From the NCBI RefSeq assembly GCF_042662125.1, contig NZ_JBHSXL010000002.1, positions 62,001 to 126,000 on the forward strand: a DNA stretch of 64,000 nt. Direction: 5' to 3'. Of this stretch, positions 40,882 to 48,213 are shown piece after piece (within the stretch, counting starts at the first letter, position 1; each line of letters starts with the position of its first letter). The stretch is from Halopenitus salinus (lineage in GTDB: Archaea > Halobacteriota > Halobacteria > Halobacteriales > Haloferacaceae). Under the pieces are notes generated by a model. That model worked only from the letters and a program-made list of their open reading frames with translations. It ran no database searches and had not been told where the DNA came from. The translations under genes were made by a program, and so were the position numbers.

Positions 40882-42138
40882 ATGGGGATGTTTCAGCGAG
40901 ATCGTCAAGTGTTTGCGGATGCTGAACCCCTCGACGATTCCTACGAACCTGAGGACATCCGTGAACGTGATGACGAGCTCGAGAAGTACCAACGCGCCCT
41001 CCAACCAATCATCGACAACCGCCCGACGTCGAACATTTTTCTGTACGGTAAGACGGGGACGGGAAAGACCGTCGCGACGAAGTTTATGCTGTCACACTTG
41101 GAGAATGACGCCGTTGAGTACGACGACGTCGATCTCTCGACCGTCTGGATCAGTTGTGAGAACCTTTCGTCGTCGTATCAGGTCGCCGTCGCCCTCGTCA
41201 ATGAATTGCGTGAGAGTAAGGAGAAGGATCGAATCAGCACTACTGGCTATTCACAACAACGCGTATTCGATATTCTGTACGAGGAACTCGACGAATTCGG
41301 TGGTACCGTCGTGATCGTCCTCGACGAGATCGACAATATCGGTCACTCCGACGATATCCTCTACGGACTTCCACGAGCGCGATCGAACGGCTACGTCGAC
41401 GATGTCCGACCGGTGATCGTCGGTATTAGCAACGACTTCCAGTTCCGGGAAAACCTATCACCGAAGGTGAAGGACACGTTGGCGGAAAAGGAGATCCTCT
41501 TTCCGCCGTATGACGCGAATCAACTTCGATCGATCCTTGAACCGCGTGCGGAGAAAGCGTTCCGTGATGATGTCCTTAATGAGGGAGTCGTCCCGTTGTG
41601 TGCGGCGATCGCCGCCCAGGACACAGGGTCGGCTCGGCAGGCAATTCGACTCCTTCGCGAAGCCGGCGAGCTCGCTCAAGCAACCGATTCCGAGAATGTG
41701 ACCGTCGATCTGGTCCATGACGCACAAAACGAGCTCGAAAAGAATCAACTCTATGAGGGAATGCAGGAACTCACGACTCAGGGGCATGCCGTTCTTTGCG
41801 CGCTCGCCTACCACCAAGCGACGGGTGAGGTTCCCGTTCGCTCTCGAGATCTCTATCAGCGATACGTGAAAATTTGCGATCGACTCGACGCCGATAGCGT
41901 GAGTGAACGCCGTGTTCGGGATCACCTCTCCGATATGAACATGCTCGGTCTCATCAGCGTCTATGAACGGAACGAGGGGCTCTCTGCCGGCCGATACCAC
42001 GAGTACGAACTCGACGTCCCGCTGAAGGCCGTTCTCGAGGTACTCCTCTCGACGAATCGGTTCGAAGATCTCGCGACCATCATCCAATCGACGGCCGACG
42101 ATAACAACCTCTTACAGTCCGATATCTCCGACTATTGA
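40882..42138 (+). CDS. orc: Orc1/Cdc6-family replication initiator
   Basis: The 418-residue AAA+ protein has the start MGMFQRDRQVFADAEPLDD typical of the family (ATG 40882; ATG 40888 also possible; an upstream GTG at 40846 adds sequence unlike the family). The Walker A is YGKTGTGKTVATKF, Walker B VVIVLDEIDNIGHSDDI, then the arginine-bearing sensor regions and a C-terminal winged helix (AVLCALAYHQATGEVPVRSRDLYQRYVKICDRLDADSVSERRVRDHLSDMNMLGLISVY). It binds the adjacent ORB-like repeats to start replication. This is the only initiator gene in the window. Confidence 0.9.
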   Translation: MGMFQRDRQVFADAEPLDDSYEPEDIRERDDELEKYQRALQPIIDNRPTSNIFLYGKTGTGKTVATKFMLSHLENDAVEYDDVDLSTVWISCENLSSSYQVAVALVNELRESKEKDRISTTGYSQQRVFDILYEELDEFGGTVVIVLDEIDNIGHSDDILYGLPRARSNGYVDDVRPVIVGISNDFQFRENLSPKVKDTLAEKEILFPPYDANQLRSILEPRAEKAFRDDVLNEGVVPLCAAIAAQDTGSARQAIRLLREAGELAQATDSENVTVDLVHDAQNELEKNQLYEGMQELTTQGHAVLCALAYHQATGEVPVRSRDLYQRYVKICDRLDADSVSERRVRDHLSDMNMLGLISVYERNEGLSAGRYHEYELDVPLKAVLEVLLSTNRFEDLATIIQSTADDNNLLQSDISDY

Positions 42139-42202
42139 GCCTTCTCTGGGTTTCGATGCCCCGCTTTAGATTTTGAATGAGGTCGATTTTTCAGGCTCGA
42201 AA

Positions 42203-42260
42203 AGCTCCGGAAACGGTGGAGGGGGTTCGGTCGACCCTGATAGCTTCGGAAATAGTGGGG
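42203..42260 (-). repeat. Two ORB-like copies downstream of orc1/cdc6
   Basis: AGCTCCGGAAACGGTGGAG at 42203-42221 and AGCTTCGGAAATAGTGGGG at 42242-42260, both in reverse orientation relative to the left group. They follow the orc1/cdc6 stop by 65 bases. Together with the copies upstream they frame the gene. Confidence 0.65.
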
Positions 42261-42352
42261 TAGGGTCGGTTTTGAAACTCTGAGCAAACTGGGGTAGATT
42301 ATCCAGTTCGTATAATATTTTTGACTATTCCCGGATTATTGGTCACCTCCAG

Positions 42353-42654
42353 ATGTACGAGGTGCTCGACGACACGGCGGCACAGACTATCCTCGCCATC
42401 GAGAGTGGCGACTCTATCCGCCGTATCCCCAACACCTCCACACACCGTATGAGACGGTGAGACAGGCCGTCAACCGCCTCGAAGACGCAGGCTATGTCCC
42501 CAATGACGACGGCCTCACTGTCGTCGACGAGCACGTACGCGACGCAGCCCACGAGTTCGTCACTGCCCATTATAATATTCTCAAATATGATAGTCTAGAA
42601 TATGATTATTCAGAATATTTTTATTCTAGAGTCACTAACTCGTCGCCATGGTAG
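42353..42654 (+). pseudogene. Winged-helix gene broken by one-base frameshift in a C4 run
   Basis: ATG 42353 starts MYEVLDDTAAQTILAIESGDSIRRIP, a frame that closes at TGA 42458-42460. In another frame the family continues at once as LHTPYETVRQAVNRLEDAGYVPNDDGLTVVDEHVRDAAHEFV. Adding one base to the CCCC at 42427-42430 joins both parts (IPQHLHTPYETV). The restored protein is about 100 residues with an HTH of a kind common in haloarchaea. The C-terminal tail is AT-rich and not like the family. It overlaps the ATPase start by seven bases. It may be a true pseudogene, phase variation or an error. Confidence 0.65.
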
Positions 42655-44039
42655 ATTTCGTGAATCGGTCGGAGGAACTGGATCGATTCGACGATCTCTT
42701 CGACTCGGGGAGCGCAGACCTCGCGGTCGTGTACGGGCGGCGACGGCTGGGGAAAACGAGACTCGTAAAGAAGGCGCTTGAGAGACAGGAGAACGCCGCA
42801 TTCTATCAGGCCCGACAGAAGACGCGGGAGCTCCAACTGGAACAGTTCATCGAGGCCGCAGCCGAGACGTTTCCCGGCATTGAGGACATTCGACCTGACT
42901 GGGAGCGACTGTTCAGGTATCTGGCCGACCAAAATGCGATCGTCGTCCTCGACGAATTCCCATACCTGATCGAACAGGACGAGAGTCTCCCGTCAGTGTT
43001 ACAGGCGTTGTTCGACCACGAGTTCGACGAGTCGGAGACGACCTTCGTTCTGGTCGGATCGTCGATCAGCATGATGGAGGAGGCAACGCTGCTCGGGGAT
43101 AGTCCACTATATGGGCGATCGTCCCTCACACTCGACATCCGTGAACTCTCGTTTGACGCCGCGACGGAGTTTCTACCGGACGATACGACGGCAGACGAGG
43201 CCGTTCGCGCGTGGAGTGTGTTCGGTGGAGTTCCCTACTACCTCGAGGAACTCGAGGCCGACCGATCACTTGGCGAGAATATCCAGCAGACGGTGCTGAC
43301 TCGTCACGGATCACTCCGTAATGAGCCGGAGTATGTACTCCGCATGGAGCTGACAGAACCGACTCGCTACTTCTCGATCCTCGAAGCGATCGCCGGCGGG
43401 GCGACCGGCCGCAACGAGATCGCTGGCGTGACCGGTATCGACTACAACCAGCTATCGATGTATTTAGACCGTCTCTCGCGGCTTCGGCTCATCGAACGAC
43501 ACGTACCAGTGACTGAGAAACCCGAACGATCCAAGCGAAGTCAGTACCGGCTTCGGGATCGGCTGTTTCGGTTCTGGTTTCGGTTTCTGTACGGGAGTTC
43601 GGACCGCTATGACCAGTTCGGTGAGGAGGCCTACGATCGACTCGTCGAACCGGAAATAGCTGACTTCGTCGCTCCCGCGTTCGAGCAACTGTGTTGTGAG
43701 GCCCTATGGACACTGTACGATGAGACGCCGATCGTCGATGTTGGACAGTGGTGGTATCAGGACCACGAGATCGACGTCGTTGGACTCACCGACGAGGAAA
43801 CGCTCGTCGTCGGCGAGTGCAAGTATCAGGAATCGCCACTCGACTACAGCGCACTAGGCTCACTGGAGACGCATGTCGAGGAACTCCGGTGGCAGCCGTC
43901 AGGCGGTGGCACGCGAACCGTCGAATACGCGTTGTTCTCCCGGAGCGGGTTTACGAATAGCGTCCGCGAAGCCGCTGCCGGGCGTGACGATGTACGTCTC
44001 TATACGATCGACGACGTCGTCGCCGCGCTCAGTAGGTAG
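42648..44039 (+). CDS. Archaeal ATPase with DUF234 nuclease-like C-terminal domain
   Basis: The 463-residue protein starts MVDFVNRSEELDRFDDLFDSGSADLAVVYGRRRLGKTRLVKKAL (Walker A), with Walker B-like AIVVLDEFPYLIEQDE and LVGSSISMMEE. A winged helix follows (RNEIAGVTGIDYNQLSMYLDRLSRLRLIERHVP), then the DUF234 domain, with YQDHEIDVVGLTDEETLVVGECKYQES. The D...ExK-type arrangement resembles PD-(D/E)XK nucleases. Such ATPases are widespread in archaea, function unknown; many are linked to mobile elements. It is preceded by the broken winged-helix gene. Confidence 0.8.
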   Translation: MVDFVNRSEELDRFDDLFDSGSADLAVVYGRRRLGKTRLVKKALERQENAAFYQARQKTRELQLEQFIEAAAETFPGIEDIRPDWERLFRYLADQNAIVVLDEFPYLIEQDESLPSVLQALFDHEFDESETTFVLVGSSISMMEEATLLGDSPLYGRSSLTLDIRELSFDAATEFLPDDTTADEAVRAWSVFGGVPYYLEELEADRSLGENIQQTVLTRHGSLRNEPEYVLRMELTEPTRYFSILEAIAGGATGRNEIAGVTGIDYNQLSMYLDRLSRLRLIERHVPVTEKPERSKRSQYRLRDRLFRFWFRFLYGSSDRYDQFGEEAYDRLVEPEIADFVAPAFEQLCCEALWTLYDETPIVDVGQWWYQDHEIDVVGLTDEETLVVGECKYQESPLDYSALGSLETHVEELRWQPSGGGTRTVEYALFSRSGFTNSVREAAAGRDDVRLYTIDDVVAALSR

Positions 44040-44120
44040 TGCACCTGTAGCACCCGATGTTCCGGAAGGCCTCGGTGCGAGCGCGACTATGCGGTCGGGG
44101 ACGGACTCAGGACGAGTCGT

Positions 44121-44163
44121 CTTACCAAACATTGGCATTAGTGATCGTGAATTGTTTGGTAAG
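44121..44163. promoter_or_regulatory. Inverted repeat CTTACCAAACA / TGTTTGGTAAG, copy 2
   Basis: Perfect 11-base arms at 44121-44131 and 44153-44163 with a 21-base spacer, matching the repeat at 40042-40087 over ten bases of each arm. It lies after the DUF234 ATPase and 160 bases before the gene at 44323, which is too far for a simple operator. It may mark the right end of the origin module. Confidence 0.55.
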
Positions 44164-44235
44164 GTCCCCGGTATCCATTCGTTTGTGTGAGCGGTCCGTG
44201 CCTGGCCATCAACATAACTCGATCCGATCGAGCAA

Positions 44236-44257
44236 AGCTTCGGAACCGACGGAGTGG
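44236..44257 (-). repeat. ORB-like copy, far right
   Basis: AGCTTCGGAACCGACGGAGTGG matches the reverse ORB consensus with AGCTTCGGAA at one end and GGAGTGG at the other. It lies between the ATPase gene and the gene at 44323, 78 bases after the CTTACCAAAC repeat. Confidence 0.5.
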
Positions 44258-44322
44258 TACATCCAGATAGACGTCGACGCCAGGTGAATTCTTAACTTGG
44301 AGTATACCGCTTCGAGAAGCAT

Positions 44323-44847
44323 ATGTCAGCTATTCAGACGCACGAACTTTATGGACTGAAGATTGGGGCTGAACCCAGAGACAAACCGTCGCCAGTATTG
44401 TGGACGGACTCGCAGCCGACTGTCGAGGTCACCTTTTCAAATAACTCCGATGTGCAGTGGCGAGAAGATACGGCAGTTCACTTTTGGATCGAGATCGACG
44501 ACGACGTGGTCTGGTCGCAGAACGTGGAAATGGGCATGGAGCTTGCGCCTGGCGAAACGACCACCGTGACCGTTGAAACCGGGCCGTTGACCTATGAAGG
44601 CCACGCAGTCCTCGGATTCTCTATTTCATCCGGTATTAATATAAATAGCGAGCCGCGATCACTCGAACCAGGTGATTCTACATACACACTACACCCTACA
44701 AGCGCGTTCAGCGTTTGGGATCGCTCGCACTATGTATCGACGGTGAAACGTCCGAAGCAGTTTCAGAAAGGGATCATCTTCACGTCAATCGTGCTGATCC
44801 TCTTCGCAGGCGTCCAGCTGTGGTTCGCGTATTTCATGTCGGGATGA
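44323..44847 (+). CDS. Hypothetical protein with C-terminal membrane helix
   Basis: The 174-residue protein has a beta-rich body (QPTVEVTFSNNSDVQWREDTAVHFWIEIDDDVVWSQN, AVLGFSISSGINI), possibly an immunoglobulin-like fold, and a single C-terminal helix GIIFTSIVLILFAGVQLWFAYFMSG. The topology suggests a tail-anchored membrane protein. No family is recognised. It starts at ATG 44323 after a 283-base gap that holds an inverted repeat and an ORB-like copy. Confidence 0.6.
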   Translation: MSAIQTHELYGLKIGAEPRDKPSPVLWTDSQPTVEVTFSNNSDVQWREDTAVHFWIEIDDDVVWSQNVEMGMELAPGETTTVTVETGPLTYEGHAVLGFSISSGININSEPRSLEPGDSTYTLHPTSAFSVWDRSHYVSTVKRPKQFQKGIIFTSIVLILFAGVQLWFAYFMSG

Positions 44848-45097
44848 CGGACGCATTCACTTTGAACGAGGAGTCGGAGCACATTTTGCAAACGAGATAT
44901 TTCTTTTCAGCACTCACCGAGAGAATGAGCCTAAAGACCCTGCGGGCGGACTGACAACCGAGAGTGATACCAGTTCAAGGAAATGTAGCCGTGAGGGATA
45001 CCACGCATGTATCGGTCACGAGCAACCCCATATTACAGCAGAGACACATAGGTACTTGAACGAATACTTATTTTTGAGGGTGTGTTGAGATTCTCTT

Positions 45098-45295
45098 ATG
45101 AGAAAAGATGGCACAACGACGCAATTTGAGAATGTTAGTTACACCCGTGCAGTTGCACTTCAAGAGGTGGGAATCTGGTGGGTAGAAGACGTATATGAAG
45201 CGGATTTAGAGGATTTGATGGCTGCAGAAGGAGTTGGAGAAAAGACAGCTAAGAAAATGAAAGCACAGGCTGATCGCGCATTTAGAGATAATTGA
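45098..45295 (+). CDS. Small helix-hairpin-helix protein
   Basis: The 65-residue protein has a single HhH unit, EADLEDLMAAEGVGEKTAKKMKAQADRAF, with the GVGEKTAKKM hairpin. An N-terminal VGIWWVEDVY segment may extend the domain. HhH proteins bind DNA backbones. The coding DNA is AT-richer than its surroundings, and an AT-rich element (ACTTATTTTTG) about 30 bases before the ATG fits a leaderless promoter. It may be recently acquired. Confidence 0.6.
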   Translation: MRKDGTTTQFENVSYTRAVALQEVGIWWVEDVYEADLEDLMAAEGVGEKTAKKMKAQADRAFRDN

Positions 45296-45366
45296 CTGGG
45301 TTGTCTCTCTATGATTCGTCCTAGTTGGTCTTGTTGAGTCCCTGTTTCCCTCTTGGTTTTTCAAAA

Positions 45367-48213
45367 TCACCCGCCGTGTGATCGCACCATCTCCCGAATC
45401 TCCGTTTTACTGAGGGGATTAATCTCGCGACGGTCGCCATCGTCAGTGTAGAAAACTTCCGCAGTGACCGTTCGATCCGGATACTGGTCGGCGACGACGT
45501 GGTAGTAGATACTGAGCTGTTTCTCGTATTCGTCTTCCGCGTCGGTCGTGAGATCCGTTTTGTAGTCGATGATCTCGACGGACTCGGTCGTCACATGCAG
45601 CAAGTCGATGATCCCGCCGATCGTCACCGTTTCGTCGTCGATGGGAAGCGGGAGGAACGCGTCGATCTCGGGTATCGTTTCACCGTCGAGTGAGTCGATC
45701 AATGCCTTCACGTGCTCCTTGTCAGTATTATCGGCTTCGACTGTCTCACCGAGAACATATCGTTCTGCGAATTCGTGGACTTCCGACCCGTAGTCCATCC
45801 CCCGACCACCGGTGTTCCCCTCGAAGACGTCGTCATCGATGAAGGTATGTGGCGAGTAGTGTGCTGGCCCATCCGGCACCGGAACGTCGATCCTGTACGG
45901 CGAGTGGTCGTCGTCTTCCGGATCGAACGCAGACAGATCGGGTTCGACGTCCTCGGCAGTAACGGGAAGCCCCTCGAGGAACGAATTCGGATCGGCGCCG
46001 CCGGTCAAGACAAGGTGGCTCTCAGCGCGCGTCACCGCCACGTAGAGGAGTCGTCGTTCCTCGTCGTAGTTCTGGGGGAGACAGCGGTTGAGCACGTCTG
46101 TCCTCCAGTTGTCGTAGACGTGCGGGACGCCGTGTGCGTCATCCGAGTACACCTTTCGCTGTCGGAGGCCGATCGGATCGGAGTACGCGATATCGTTCCC
46201 ACCGCCGCCGGAAGACGGGAACTTGTTCGCGTTCATGTTCGCGAGAATGACGATCGGGTATTCGAGCCCCTTCGTCGCGTGGATCGTCTGGACGGTCACC
46301 GCGTTCGTCCCCGCTCCGGCGTCGACGTCATGTGTGCTGCCGTCCGCGATGGCCTCCTCGATGAACCGGATCAGCTCTCCCCGGGTGAACGTCGTCATTC
46401 CGTGAACCGATTGGACGGTGTCGAGAACGACGTCTGCGGTCGGACCGCTTCGCCCGTATCGATCGAACACGCGCCGGGCCACACCCCCGAACGTCTCCAG
46501 CTCACGGAGATCCTCTCGGAAGGTGACCATCGGCTCGGGATACGCCTCGCGGTCGATGATCGCGTTTGCCTCGTCGATCGTGTAGCCAGCCTCCTCGAGG
46601 ACGAGTGCCCAGCCCCGGTCGGCGTCACGTTCGAGGATGCGCAGCCACGCTAACAGCAGCTTTGCAGGGTCGGTCCGGAAGACCTCGATCCCACCCTCGT
46701 AGGCCATCGGGAGCCCGTATTTGCTCGCCGTATCGAGCAGGTCTCGGCCGAAATCACGGGTCCGCGTTAAAACCGCGATGTCACCGTACTCCGGTGCCCG
46801 GTACTGTCCATCATCGCCCTCGACGGCGTAGGCGTCGTTGTCGACGATCGTGTCGATCTTCGCGAGGATCGCCTCGTGTTCATCCTCGCTCGTGAGCGCC
46901 TCGATGTGGCTGTGGTCTCGGTCCGTGTTGGCGTTGAGTGGGGTGATCTGTTCGGAGATCGTCTCCACATCAAGTGACTCGCTCTTCGTTGCAGGCGTCG
47001 TCAGCGCGTGTGTCGAGAAGTCCAGAATGGACTGCGTCGACCGGTAGTTCCGCGTCAATTGCTTGCCGTCGACCGGGGTCGTGGGGAAGGTAACTCGATC
47101 CGCATCCCGGTTCAACTCCTGGGCAAATCGTTGGAGCCGATCGTCGAACTCGCGGATGTTGTCGACGTCGGCGTACTGGAAGCTGTAGATGCTCTGTTTC
47201 CAGTCACCGACCACACAGACGTTGTTCGTACCGGCCAGAAGGAGTGTGAGCTTGAACTGGATCGCACTAGAGTCCTGGAATTCGTCGACCATCACGTATT
47301 CGTAGTCCAGACGCTCCCGGAGGTCGTGATCTTCACACAGGAGCACGAACGCGAACAGCTGCAGGAATCCGAAGTTCAGGTAGTTACGCCGGAGCGCGAA
47401 CTCAAGGTAGGAATGATAGACGTCGTGAACGAACTGTTTGAGTGCTGTTCGGTCGTCCTCGAAAACTTGGTGGGCGACGTCTGCCGGGATCTGCTTGCCG
47501 TCTCCACGAATCTCCCATTTTTCAGGAGCCTCCGGAAGGTAGGTCTTGTCCGTGCCGTAGCGGTAGAGCTTCGAACGGAGCTTCGATTGCTTGCTCCCAT
47601 CGTTCCGAGGTTCGTTTCGCTCGGCAAACAGCGTCTCGAACGCCTCGAAGTCCCCATCCAGGTGTGACTCACCGTCGCGGTACCAGCCAGTTGCTTCGGG
47701 GAACACGCCCTTTGCGGCGAGTTCCTTGATCAAATCGAGCAGCTCCGTCGCCTCCGAAAGTGCCGTGAAGAACTCGTCATACTCCGGGTGGTTGTCGGTG
47801 AACTGGCCGATGAACTCGCGAAACAGCGCCTGTTCGATGATGTCGTCTTCGATGATGCGCGTGGATCCGGTGATCGTCTCGTCGATCCCGAGATACGTCG
47901 GCGCGTTATGCCCGTGCTCGTCGAGGATATCGTGGGCCAGCGAGTGGAACGTCTGGATCGGCGCGTTCGCGAGCTCGCGCATTCCGTACTCGCTGTGGCG
48001 AACGATCCGTTCGCGCATCTCCTCGGCCGCATTGTTCGTGAACGTTACCAACAGGACGTCCGACGGGTCGATCCCGTGTTGGTCGACGATGTTCGCGTAC
48101 CGCCGGGTAACGGTGAAGGTCTTCCCGGTGCCGGCACCCGCGTCGACGAGGTACAGTCCGTCGATCGCCTCGATGAGGTCGCGTTGCTCCGGGTTCGGCT
48201 CGACGCCGCTCAT
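45367..48213 (-). CDS. UvrD-like helicase-nuclease, AddA-like
   Basis: The 948-residue protein has the superfamily I helicase motifs: Walker A VDAGAGTGKTFTVTRR near the N-terminus, MVDEFQDSSAIQFKL (DEFQD), GDWKQSIYSFQYAD, NYRSTQSILDF, VQTIHATKGLEYPIVI and YVAVTRAESHLVL. The C-terminal domain has VEIIDYKTDLTTDAEDEYEKQLSIYY, a PD-(D/E)XK nuclease of the RecB/AddA type. Its ATG overlaps by four bases the stop of the upstream nuclease gene, so the two are coupled. They probably form an archaeal AddAB-like end-processing complex. Confidence 0.88.
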   Translation of the reverse strand: MSGVEPNPEQRDLIEAIDGLYLVDAGAGTGKTFTVTRRYANIVDQHGIDPSDVLLVTFTNNAAEEMRERIVRHSEYGMRELANAPIQTFHSLAHDILDEHGHNAPTYLGIDETITGSTRIIEDDIIEQALFREFIGQFTDNHPEYDEFFTALSEATELLDLIKELAAKGVFPEATGWYRDGESHLDGDFEAFETLFAERNEPRNDGSKQSKLRSKLYRYGTDKTYLPEAPEKWEIRGDGKQIPADVAHQVFEDDRTALKQFVHDVYHSYLEFALRRNYLNFGFLQLFAFVLLCEDHDLRERLDYEYVMVDEFQDSSAIQFKLTLLLAGTNNVCVVGDWKQSIYSFQYADVDNIREFDDRLQRFAQELNRDADRVTFPTTPVDGKQLTRNYRSTQSILDFSTHALTTPATKSESLDVETISEQITPLNANTDRDHSHIEALTSEDEHEAILAKIDTIVDNDAYAVEGDDGQYRAPEYGDIAVLTRTRDFGRDLLDTASKYGLPMAYEGGIEVFRTDPAKLLLAWLRILERDADRGWALVLEEAGYTIDEANAIIDREAYPEPMVTFREDLRELETFGGVARRVFDRYGRSGPTADVVLDTVQSVHGMTTFTRGELIRFIEEAIADGSTHDVDAGAGTNAVTVQTIHATKGLEYPIVILANMNANKFPSSGGGGNDIAYSDPIGLRQRKVYSDDAHGVPHVYDNWRTDVLNRCLPQNYDEERRLLYVAVTRAESHLVLTGGADPNSFLEGLPVTAEDVEPDLSAFDPEDDDHSPYRIDVPVPDGPAHYSPHTFIDDDVFEGNTGGRGMDYGSEVHEFAERYVLGETVEADNTDKEHVKALIDSLDGETIPEIDAFLPLPIDDETVTIGGIIDLLHVTTESVEIIDYKTDLTTDAEDEYEKQLSIYYHVVADQYPDRTVTAEVFYTDDGDRREINPLSKTEIREMVRSHGG

